Source: Micropruina sp. (GTDB lineage Bacteria; Actinomycetota; Actinomycetes; Propionibacteriales; Propionibacteriaceae). From it: a stretch of DNA of 38,387 nucleotides. Below the pieces are notes generated by a model. It worked only from the letters and a program-made list of their open reading frames with translations, was not told the origin of the DNA and did not search any database. Below, piece by piece: positions 32,271-38,387 of this stretch (its first letter is position 1; each line of letters starts with the position of its first letter). A program made the position numbers and the translations under genes. Location: positions 1 through 38,387 of the forward strand of contig NZ_JAPUED010000219.1 in the NCBI RefSeq assembly GCF_027492755.1, in the 5' to 3' direction.

Positions 32271-32945
32271 CGCCGGTGTGGCAAGCCACGCGCAGACCAT
32301 CTCGGTCAGGTCGTCGATCGCCGTGGTCAGCGATTCCTTGGTATCCATCCGGACGCCGAAAGTGGCCTCGATGGTGGGCCGGTTGGTGACCCGGAACAGC
32401 GCGACGGCGCTCATGTACAGGTGCAGGTCGACCGCCGCGACATCACGGGCGAAGCTGCCGTCGGCGCGGCCGCGTTCCAGGATGTCGGCCAGAGTCTGCA
32501 GGATCGGCAGGTTGGTCCCGGCCTGCCGGGGCGACTGCCGCAGATGCATCGCGTCCAGAGCGTTCTCGGAGGCGACCAGCCGGGCCAGTTCCGGGTGCGC
32601 GGCATGCCAGCGCAGGGTGTGGTCGATGAGCCGGGCGAGAGCTTCGCGGGGCGGCAGGCCGCTCAGGTCGAGTGCCTTCTCGGCAGCCCGGATGTCGGCG
32701 TAGGCGCGTTCCAGGACCGCGGTGAACAGGCCGTCCTTGTCGCCGAAGTAGTAGTAGATCATCCGCTTGGTGGTGGAACTCTTGGCGGCGATCTCGTCGA
32801 CCCGGGCGCCGAAGTAGCCGATCCTGGCGAACTCCGCGGTGGCCACGTCGAGCAGTTCGGCCTTGGAGCGCTTCGCGCTGCGGGTCTTGCGTGGACCTGT
32901 GCTGCCCGGTTCGGATCCGGGTGGGGTCGCTGGCTCGGCCGACAT
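32268..32945 (-). CDS. TetR-family transcriptional regulator
   Basis: TetR regulator of 225 residues. The DNA-binding domain (about 25-75) has FARIGYFGARVDEIAAKSST and the characteristic recognition helix ending YYYFGDKDGLF. The ligand domain matches the TetR_C group found with HTH of CerR/NemR-like proteins, without a predictable ligand. ATG selected because TACAGT ends seven bases upstream; a GTG three codons earlier lies inside that box. It may control itself and the downstream HelR gene, which is inference from adjacency. Confidence 0.92.
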   Translation of the reverse strand: MSAEPATPPGSEPGSTGPRKTRSAKRSKAELLDVATAEFARIGYFGARVDEIAAKSSTTKRMIYYYFGDKDGLFTAVLERAYADIRAAEKALDLSGLPPREALARLIDHTLRWHAAHPELARLVASENALDAMHLRQSPRQAGTNLPILQTLADILERGRADGSFARDVAAVDLHLYMSAVALFRVTNRPTIEATFGVRMDTKESLTTAIDDLTEMVCAWLATPA

Positions 32946-32958
32946 GGGCGTCACTGTA
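32946..32958 (-). promoter_or_regulatory. Leaderless promoter of the TetR gene
   Basis: TACAGT (32953-32958, minus strand) ends seven bases before the ATG. Confidence 0.5.
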
Positions 32959-32987
32959 GCGCCGCGCCGCGGCCCGGCGGCGGCCGG

Positions 32988-33167
32988 TCAGCGCCGCTGC
33001 CGCAGCATCAGGAACAGGTTGATGACGCCGGCGAGGGCGCCGACGCCGACGAAGAGCCAGCCGAAAAGCTGCGCCGAGCCGACCCCGGACGTCACCATGT
33101 ACCAACCGGCGAACAGCAGCAGGACGGCCATCGCGAGGCCGACTCCGGGCCGTGTGGTCGGTTTCAT
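32988..33167 (-). CDS. Small two-helix membrane protein, 59 residues
   Basis: A short frame outside the usual size cut-off. The ATG has GAGGAG six bases upstream, a strong ribosome site. The product starts MKPTTRPG, has hydrophobic helices at about 10-25 (GLAMAVLLLFAGWYMV) and 34-55 (LFGWLFVGVGALAGVINLF), and ends LRQRR. Charges predict both ends inside. Not a family I recognise. It follows the transporter terminator and precedes the TetR gene on the same strand. Confidence 0.75.
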   Translation of the reverse strand: MKPTTRPGVGLAMAVLLLFAGWYMVTSGVGSAQLFGWLFVGVGALAGVINLFLMLRQRR

Positions 33168-33180
33168 GGAGAACTCCTCA

Positions 33181-33214
33181 CTGGGTGGGCAGCCGGTCGT
33201 GGCTGCCCACCCAG
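33181..33214 (-). terminator. Perfect 14-bp hairpin terminator of the transporter operon
   Basis: CTGGGTGGGCAGCC (33181-33194) pairs perfectly with GGCTGCCCACCCAG (33201-33214) around GGTCGT, 19 bases past the MHS transporter stop. No T tract, as is common in GC-rich actinomycetes. Confidence 0.75.
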
Positions 33215-33233
33215 ACTACGGAAGGGACGGCGG

Positions 33234-34640
33234 TCAGGCCGCTGCCTTGGCCGCCTTGGCTGCCTTCGCGTCAGCGATGGCCTGGTTGCGCAGCCGGTGG
33301 TACTCGGCCTCGGGAACCGGCTGGGCACCGGGAACACCCAGGTCGTCACCGTGCAGCCGGTAGGTCTCCGGCGACTTCCAGGCCGCGATGGAGGCGACCA
33401 CGCACAACACGAGGGTCAACGTGCCGACCGTCATCACCACGTTGGTCGAACCGGGCGGTGCCACGATCGGGAACACCAGCACCATGGCCGAGGAGGCGAC
33501 GGTGCCCAGGTTCTGGGCGATCGCCATCGAGCTGACCCGGGTCTTGGTCGGGAACAGTTCGGGGTAGAAGGCCGGGAACACGGCGTTGTAGCCCTGGTAG
33601 ACCGCACCCCACATGACCAGCGAGAACACGATCGCCAGTGCCACGTTCGCCTGGCTGATCGACCACAGGTAGCCGTACGACATCAGGCCGCAGAGCACCG
33701 GCGCCCAGATCATCAGCGGACGCCGTCCGATCTTGTCGGACAGGTTGCCGACCAGCGGAATCACCACACAGGCCACCACGTTGCCGAGCAGCGGGATCCA
33801 CAGGTAGACGTCGGCGTGGAAGCCGATGCCGTAATCCTTGTTGGTGGCGTAGGTGGCACCGAAGATCGAGGTGGTCACCGCGATGATGTTGGTCAGCGCC
33901 ATGCAGAACACCCGGCCGATGGCGCCCGGGTTCTCCCGGAAGGCCTGCCGGATCGGCGACTCGGCAACCTTGCCCTCTTCCTGCTCCTCCTGGAAGGCCG
34001 GTGTCTCGTCCACCTTGCGGCGGATCAGGTAGCCGGCGACCACGACGCCCGCGCTGAGCGCGAACGGAATCCGCCAGCCCCAGCTGTGGAAGGCCTCGTC
34101 GGAGAGGTAGTGCGCCAGCGGCAGGAAGACCGCGGCGGCCAGGATCTGGCCGAACTGGGTGCCCTGCAGGGTGAAGCTGCCGAAGTAGCCACGACGTCCG
34201 AACGGAGCGTGCTCGAGGATCATCGAGCTGGCGCCCGAGATCTCGCCGGCGACGGCGAAGCCCTGGACGAGGCGGAGCGCCATCAGCATCGCGGGCGCCA
34301 GGATGCCGACCTGCTGATAGGTGGGCAGCACCGCGACCAGCGTGGTCGAGATGCCCATCAGCAGCATGCAGAGCACCAGCACGTTCTTGCGGCCGTGCTT
34401 GTCGCCCCAGGCGCCGAGCACGAAGGCACCGATCGGACGGGCGACGTAGCCGACCACGTAGGTGCCGAGCGCGCCGATGATCGCCATCCGCGGGTCTTTG
34501 GTGTCGAACATGATCGCCGGGAAGATCAGGGCGGCGGCCTGGGCGTAGATGAAGAAGTCGTAGTACTCCAGGGCACTACCGATCCAGCCGCTGGCTGTCG
34601 CCTTTCCGGTTTGTTTCTCGTGGTGGGTTGTAGTGGACAT
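33234..34640 (-). CDS. MHS-family organic acid:proton symporter
   Basis: Twelve-helix MFS transporter of 468 residues in the metabolite:H+ symporter branch (ShiA, KgtP, ProP relatives). The helix 2-3 loop signature reads GAWGDKHGRKNVL, the N terminus SGWIGSALEYYDFFIYAQAAAL is diagnostic for MHS proteins, and GRRG follows helix 4. The C-terminal tail has Ala/Lys repeats (DAKAAKAAKAAA). ATG chosen from GAGAGG five bases upstream. It is downstream of a shikimate-dehydrogenase-like gene, pointing to import of shikimate, quinate or a related ring acid, as QsuA does in Corynebacterium. Confidence 0.93.
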   Translation of the reverse strand: MSTTTHHEKQTGKATASGWIGSALEYYDFFIYAQAAALIFPAIMFDTKDPRMAIIGALGTYVVGYVARPIGAFVLGAWGDKHGRKNVLVLCMLLMGISTTLVAVLPTYQQVGILAPAMLMALRLVQGFAVAGEISGASSMILEHAPFGRRGYFGSFTLQGTQFGQILAAAVFLPLAHYLSDEAFHSWGWRIPFALSAGVVVAGYLIRRKVDETPAFQEEQEEGKVAESPIRQAFRENPGAIGRVFCMALTNIIAVTTSIFGATYATNKDYGIGFHADVYLWIPLLGNVVACVVIPLVGNLSDKIGRRPLMIWAPVLCGLMSYGYLWSISQANVALAIVFSLVMWGAVYQGYNAVFPAFYPELFPTKTRVSSMAIAQNLGTVASSAMVLVFPIVAPPGSTNVVMTVGTLTLVLCVVASIAAWKSPETYRLHGDDLGVPGAQPVPEAEYHRLRNQAIADAKAAKAAKAAA

Positions 34641-34667
34641 GAGAACCTCTCGTTCAGGGGCCCGAGG

Positions 34668-34707
34668 GCCGGTGAACGCATCACCTTCGATGCGTAGCCG
34701 GTGAACG
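34668..34707. repeat. Direct repeat with hairpin in the intercistronic region
   Basis: GCCGGTGAACG occurs at 34668-34678 and 34697-34707. Between the copies CGCATC and GATGCG form a six-base-pair hairpin. A possible regulator site for separate transporter expression. Confidence 0.35.
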
Positions 34708-34724
34708 TCCGAGGTAGTGGACGG

Positions 34725-34742
34725 CCCCACCGGAGAGTGGGG
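34725..34742 (-). terminator. Hairpin immediately after the dehydrogenase gene
   Basis: CCCCAC (34725-34730) pairs with GTGGGG (34737-34742) around CGGAGA, directly after the stop. It may attenuate transcription into the transporter gene. Confidence 0.4.
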
Positions 34743-35741
34743 TCAGGCAACCATTGCCCGTACCCGAGCGTGCATTCGCGGGGCGTCGGGTGTGACTCCC
34801 GTGAACAGCTCGAACGCCCGGACGGCCTGTTCGGCCGCCATTCCGGCGCCATCAACGGTTCGGCACCCGGCATCGCGGGCCCGGACCAGAAGTTCGGTTT
34901 GGATGGGGAAGTAGACGATCTCCGAGACCCACAGGTCGGGCCGCAGCAGGTCGCCGTCGATCGCGCAACCCGGGTGGGTCGCCATGCCGACCGGAGTGGC
35001 GTTGACCACCCCTTCGGCGCCGGCCACCGAGCGGGCCAGGTCGACACCGACCTGCACCCGCCCGGGGCCGAAGATTCCTTGCATCCGCTCCACCAACGCG
35101 GCTGCGCGCGCCGTGTCGATGTCGTGGACGATCAGCAGCGGGGTGCCGAGATCGAGGGTCGCGTAGGCGACCGCCGCCCCGGCGCCGCCGGCACCCAGCT
35201 GGACGACGGTGCCGCGGCAGGCGTCCGGAAGAGCGTCGTGGAACGGCTTCTGGTAACCGCACCAGTCGGTGTTGTGGCCGATCGCGCGGCCGTCGCGGAA
35301 TACGACGGTGTTCACCGCGCCCAGCGCGCCGGCCCGGTCGGAGAGTTCGTCCAGGCTGGGGATGATGGCCTGCTTGAACGGGTGGGTGACGTTTAACCCG
35401 GAGAAGCCGGACGTCCGGGCCCAGTCGAGCACCGCGGGAAGGTCGGCGGCGGTGATGTCCCATTCGAGGCTGTCCAGGATCCGGTAGGACAGCCACATGC
35501 CCTGCTCGCGCCCCTCGTACTCGTGCAGCGCGGGGGTGCGCGAGGCGCCGATGCCCTCGCCGAGCAGGAACAGCCGGTGGATGGCCGGACGGGCCCCCCG
35601 CGCCCAGCCGGCGACGGACGCGCTGACGTTCGGACGGCGGTCGGAGTCGGGTGCGGGCCAGGGGGCGCCGGTCTCGGGGTCGGGCATGCGGGACAGCAGC
35701 GCCTGGTCGAGGCGCGGCCCGATCGAGCCGGTTCCGGTCAT
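34743..35741 (-). CDS. Shikimate/quinate dehydrogenase family protein
   Basis: AroE-family NAD(P)-dependent oxidoreductase of 332 residues. It has the substrate loop LGEGIGASRTPALHEYEG, catalytic Lys in NVTHPFKQ (K123), AVNTVV and HNTDWCGY (Asp about 159), and the Rossmann loop GAGGAGAA. After the second Rossmann strand it has VHDIDTARA, the acidic pattern of NAD-using catabolic quinate/shikimate dehydrogenases such as QsuD rather than the NRT pattern of biosynthetic AroE. An extra 55-residue N-terminal arm precedes the fold. Its ATG overlaps the TIM-barrel gene stop as ATGA. Quinate, shikimate or another cyclic polyol acid is the likely substrate. Confidence 0.9.
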   Translation of the reverse strand: MTGTGSIGPRLDQALLSRMPDPETGAPWPAPDSDRRPNVSASVAGWARGARPAIHRLFLLGEGIGASRTPALHEYEGREQGMWLSYRILDSLEWDITAADLPAVLDWARTSGFSGLNVTHPFKQAIIPSLDELSDRAGALGAVNTVVFRDGRAIGHNTDWCGYQKPFHDALPDACRGTVVQLGAGGAGAAVAYATLDLGTPLLIVHDIDTARAAALVERMQGIFGPGRVQVGVDLARSVAGAEGVVNATPVGMATHPGCAIDGDLLRPDLWVSEIVYFPIQTELLVRARDAGCRTVDGAGMAAEQAVRAFELFTGVTPDAPRMHARVRAMVA

Positions 35742-36598
35742 CGTGTGGCCTCTCGTTGGGTGACGCCCGCGCGGGCGAGATAGGCGCGGGAGGTCTCCAG
35801 GCAGCGGCGGGCGTGACCCTCGGCGCCGAAGCGGGCCTCATCGGAGGCACTGGGGATCTCCACCGAGTAGACCATCGGTGGCAGTGCGCGCAGCACCGCC
35901 GCCGGATCGGTGCCGCCCTCGCCGAGGTAGTTGCGTCCGGCACGGATGATCCTGGCCATCTCGTCGCGCTCGGTCGGGATCTCGGCCGGTGCGTCGCAGA
36001 TCTGGACGAACTCGAACCACTCCCGGGGAAGGCCGGCGAGGTCGTCCACCGACTCGTGGGAGCGGTGGAAGTGGTGCAGGTCGATCATCAGCCGGGCGTT
36101 CGGCTCGTCCACCTGGCGGAGCACGTCGACCGCGTCCGCCATCGTCGTGACGGTGCCGAGCGCCAGCCATTCCAGGTTCACCGTGAGGCCGTACTGGGCG
36201 GCGAGCCGGCAGAGCCGTCCGAACGCGTCGACGGTGTAGCCACGATCGGAACTCCAGATGCTCGACAGCACATGGCGGGCGCCGATCCCGGCGCCGACCG
36301 CGAGTTCAGGTTCGTAGCTGCCCGGATCGACATCGTCGGCGATCCGGGCAAGTTCGATGTCGTGCACCGGCAGGCCGGTCTCGGCCAATGCCGCCTGGGT
36401 GGCCCGCAGCAGTGCCGGGTTCCGCGCCAGGGAGTGGTCCATGCCCGGCAGCCCGTCGCAGATCAGCCGCGGGCTGACGAAGTCGTAGCCGGCACGGGCG
36501 GCGATCCGGACGAGTTCGGGCGTGGGGGTGTCGATGATCGTCAGGTGCCCCAGCGAGTACTGCTGGGCCTGCGGTGCGACGGTGGCTGCGGCGGTCAT
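35738..36598 (-). CDS. Xylose-isomerase-like TIM-barrel enzyme
   Basis: Divalent-metal TIM-barrel protein of 286 residues of the sugar phosphate isomerase/epimerase superfamily, which includes IolE and IolH and the dehydroshikimate dehydratases AsbF and QsuB. Metal-ligand positions are E143 (VNLEWLAL), D173 and H175/H176 (MIDLHHFH), Q199 (FVQICDAP) and E247 (YSVEIPS). The pairing with a shikimate-type dehydrogenase favours a dehydratase or isomerase on the oxidised ring; I cannot choose between them. ATG is nine bases past the TPP enzyme stop, with no strong ribosome site. Confidence 0.88.
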   Translation of the reverse strand: MTAAATVAPQAQQYSLGHLTIIDTPTPELVRIAARAGYDFVSPRLICDGLPGMDHSLARNPALLRATQAALAETGLPVHDIELARIADDVDPGSYEPELAVGAGIGARHVLSSIWSSDRGYTVDAFGRLCRLAAQYGLTVNLEWLALGTVTTMADAVDVLRQVDEPNARLMIDLHHFHRSHESVDDLAGLPREWFEFVQICDAPAEIPTERDEMARIIRAGRNYLGEGGTDPAAVLRALPPMVYSVEIPSASDEARFGAEGHARRCLETSRAYLARAGVTQREATR

Positions 36599-36607
36599 GA
36601 TCGGGGC

Positions 36608-38374
36608 TTACGAGGTGGCCGCGTGGTGGATGCCGGAGCCGGGGGAGTAGATGTCCATGATGTTCCAGTGGCCCGAGGTCGGGGTCGGCACGTTGATCAT
36701 CGACACGTCGATCACCACCGGGACCCCGCTTGCGATCGCCTTGGCCAGCGCAGGCTTGAACTCCTCAGCGCTGGTCAGGGTGACGCCCTCGACGCCGTAG
36801 GCCCGGGCGATGGCGCCGAAGTCGGTTGTCACCGGGCCGTCCGCGTTCTCGAAGACGGTGCCGTAGGTGGTGTCGAAGTGCGCCTTCTCCAGCCCGGCGA
36901 TGGTGCCGAACGCGTTGTTGTTCATCACCACCCAGACGGCGGCGATGCCCTTCTCGCGGGCCGTGTAGAGCAGGCTCGGGTTGGCGCCGAAGCCGCCGTC
37001 GCCGACCAGCGAGACCACCACCTTCTCGGGGCAGGCGATCTTGGCGCCGAGCGCGGCGGGGGCGCCGAAGCCCATGGTGGCGAAGCCGCCGGGGGTGAAC
37101 ACCGAGCCGGGGGTGAGGATGTCCATCTGCTGGGCCATCCCGTTCTTGTTCCAGCCCACGTCGGTGGTGATGATCGCGTCCGCCGGCAGCACCTCGCGGA
37201 CTTCGGCGAGGATCCGTTCCGGGCGCATCGGCCAGGCGTCGCTGGTCACCGCGTCGGTGTTGCGGGCCCGGAAGTCGTCGCGCTGGCGCTTGATCTCGGC
37301 CAGCAGCTCGGGCCGCTGGACGCCCTCCGGGGCCAGCCGCTTGGCGGCCGCGACCAGTGCCGCGATGGCCGGCTTCAGGTCGGCGACGGCACCGATCTGC
37401 AGCGGGTAGTTGCGGCCCAGCTCCTCGGGGTCGATGTCGATCTGCATCAGCTTCGTATCGGGGATGCGGAAGGTGTACTTCTCCTCCCACGACGAGCTGT
37501 CGGCCTCGGCGAAGGTGACGCCCAGGGCCAGGATCCAGTCGGCGTTGCGGGTCGAGGCGTTGACGAACTCGGTGCCCCAGAAGCCGGTCATGCCCAGCAC
37601 GCACGGGTTGTCGTCGGCGACGGCGCCCTTGCCCATCAGGCTGTGGCTGACCGGGATCTGCAGATGATCGACCAACTCGGCGAGCTCGTCGGTGGCGTCG
37701 GCCAGCACGATGCCGCCGCCGACGTGCAGCAGCGGACGCTCGGCGGCCAGCAGGTTGGTCACGATCTGCTCGGCGACCGCCGGGTCGAGGCCGGGCTTGG
37801 CCAGCTCGGTGGTGCCGGACATCGCCTTGTCGAAGGTGGCGACGTCCACCTCGGCGGAGAAGATGTCCATCGGCACGCTGACCAGGACGGGGCCGGGGCG
37901 TCCGCTCTCGGCGAGCCGGAACGCCTTGTCGATGATCTCGGCGAACAGATGCGCCGACTCCACCCGCCAGGCTCGCTTCACGAACGGCCGGTAGATCTCG
38001 TGCTGCGCGCCGTCGGCGTGCAGGTTGACCTCCTGGTGCGGGTGTTTGCCGTAGTAATGCGAAGGAATGTCGCCGGCGATGACCACCATCGGCACCGAGT
38101 CGAGGGCGGCGTTGGCGACCCCGGTGGCGGCGTTGGTGAGGCCCGGGCCGAGGTGGGAGAGCACCACCGAAGCGCGGTTGGTGGCCCGGGCGTAGCCGTC
38201 GGCGGCGTGCGCGGCCAGCTGCTCATGCCGAGTGTTGACGAACTCGATGCTGTCGGACTTCGACAGCGCCGCGAGCACCGCGATGTTGGTGTGCCCGCAC
38301 AACCCGAAGACGTGCTTCACGCCGCGGTACTCGAGGTAGCGGACGAGCTGGTGCGAGATCAGGTCGGTGGTCAT
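36608..38374 (-). CDS. Thiamine-diphosphate-dependent enzyme of the acetolactate synthase family
   Basis: ThDP enzyme of 588 residues with the three-domain AHAS/pyruvate oxidase/IolD layout. The activating Glu is in NTRHEQLAAHAADGYAR (E51), and the Mg-diphosphate motif runs from VGDGGFG (about 457-463) to MNNNAFG. The start GVKHVFGLCGHTNIAVLAAL and the ending SGHWNIMDIYSPG differ from biosynthetic acetolactate synthase, and no small regulatory subunit gene follows. Operon context argues for a catabolic C-C cleaving reaction. AGGAG is seven bases before the ATG. It is first in the visible operon; anything upstream is beyond the window. Confidence 0.9.
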   Translation of the reverse strand: MTTDLISHQLVRYLEYRGVKHVFGLCGHTNIAVLAALSKSDSIEFVNTRHEQLAAHAADGYARATNRASVVLSHLGPGLTNAATGVANAALDSVPMVVIAGDIPSHYYGKHPHQEVNLHADGAQHEIYRPFVKRAWRVESAHLFAEIIDKAFRLAESGRPGPVLVSVPMDIFSAEVDVATFDKAMSGTTELAKPGLDPAVAEQIVTNLLAAERPLLHVGGGIVLADATDELAELVDHLQIPVSHSLMGKGAVADDNPCVLGMTGFWGTEFVNASTRNADWILALGVTFAEADSSSWEEKYTFRIPDTKLMQIDIDPEELGRNYPLQIGAVADLKPAIAALVAAAKRLAPEGVQRPELLAEIKRQRDDFRARNTDAVTSDAWPMRPERILAEVREVLPADAIITTDVGWNKNGMAQQMDILTPGSVFTPGGFATMGFGAPAALGAKIACPEKVVVSLVGDGGFGANPSLLYTAREKGIAAVWVVMNNNAFGTIAGLEKAHFDTTYGTVFENADGPVTTDFGAIARAYGVEGVTLTSAEEFKPALAKAIASGVPVVIDVSMINVPTPTSGHWNIMDIYSPGSGIHHAATS

Positions 38375-38387
38375 CGGTGACTCCTGG

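Noticed and set aside
35651-38380. Plus-strand open frame of about 900 codons opposite the ThDP and TIM-barrel genes
   Set aside because: It lacks any recognisable motif, has Gly/Asp/Val/Arg/His-rich shadow composition, and both minus-strand genes under it carry complete catalytic motifs.

Overview
The window is a GC-rich, gene-dense stretch of an actinomycete chromosome. The ctaE-qcrCAB order, the three-helix Rieske protein, the diheme QcrC, the LysG/LysE pair, the exonuclease-UvrC fusion and the class II DAHP synthase are all actinobacterial. The order ctaE-qcrCAB, trpD, exonuclease-UvrC, NlpC/P60, acyltransferase, aroG, Ser/Thr kinase, prenyl synthase, metF recalls from memory the Rv2196-Rv2172c region of Mycobacterium tuberculosis. 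A Propionibacteriales-like host is my guess; the sequence alone does not settle it. I saw no tRNA, rRNA, CRISPR array, phage gene or transposase.

Layout. 1-190: anomalous poly-G sequence downstream of qcrB. 191-4497 (minus): cytochrome oxidase subunit III and the bc1 complex as one operon. 4624-7059 (plus): CtaG-like oxidase assembly protein, degenerate receiver protein and trpD. 7081-9816 (minus): prepilin peptidase, an unrecognised HTH-like protein and a long amphipathic-repeat membrane protein. 9947-11617: divergent lysG/lysE. 11755-12267: cyclophilin. 12310-14462 (minus): exonuclease-UvrC fusion, stand-alone AsnC/Lrp effector domain and an unlisted 49-residue membrane protein. 14539-16921 (plus): four-Cys mini-protein, NlpC/P60 hydrolase and a lipoprotein zinc peptidase. 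16933-18143 (minus): alpha/beta hydrolase and Pro-rich membrane protein. 18238-23824 (plus): PlsC acyltransferase, DAHP synthase, NCS1 transporter with hydantoin-type racemase, and a UlaG-like metallo-hydrolase. 23826-27059 (minus): unknown anchored protein and PASTA kinase. 27214-30143: ThiE-like protein (plus), prenyl diphosphate synthase (minus), MTHFR (plus). 30067-33167 (minus): HelR-like RNA polymerase recycling ATPase, TetR regulator and a 59-residue membrane protein. 33234-38374 (minus): a catabolic-looking operon of TPP enzyme, TIM-barrel enzyme, shikimate-dehydrogenase-like enzyme and MHS transporter.

Expression. About a dozen first genes of transcription units have a TANNNT box ending 6-7 nt before the ATG/GTG and no Shine-Dalgarno sequence, the pattern of leaderless mRNAs. 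Internal operon genes instead use ATGA/GTGA/TGATG overlaps or clear ribosome sites. Convergent genes are packed tightly: two pairs share hairpins whose stems contain the stop codons, one pair is 1 nt apart and one overlaps by 77 nt.

The best candidate for an undescribed system is the operon at the right edge. It pairs a probably NAD-dependent shikimate/quinate-type dehydrogenase and a TIM-barrel isomerase/dehydratase with an IolD/AHAS-family TPP enzyme and an organic-acid importer. By analogy with inositol breakdown it may oxidise, dehydrate and open a carbocyclic acid; that is inference. Secondary points of interest are the apolipoprotein/LEA-like repeat protein, the possible alternative-hairpin leader of the NCS1 gene, a small plus-strand unit at 8244-8380, and two modular palindromic repeat clusters.
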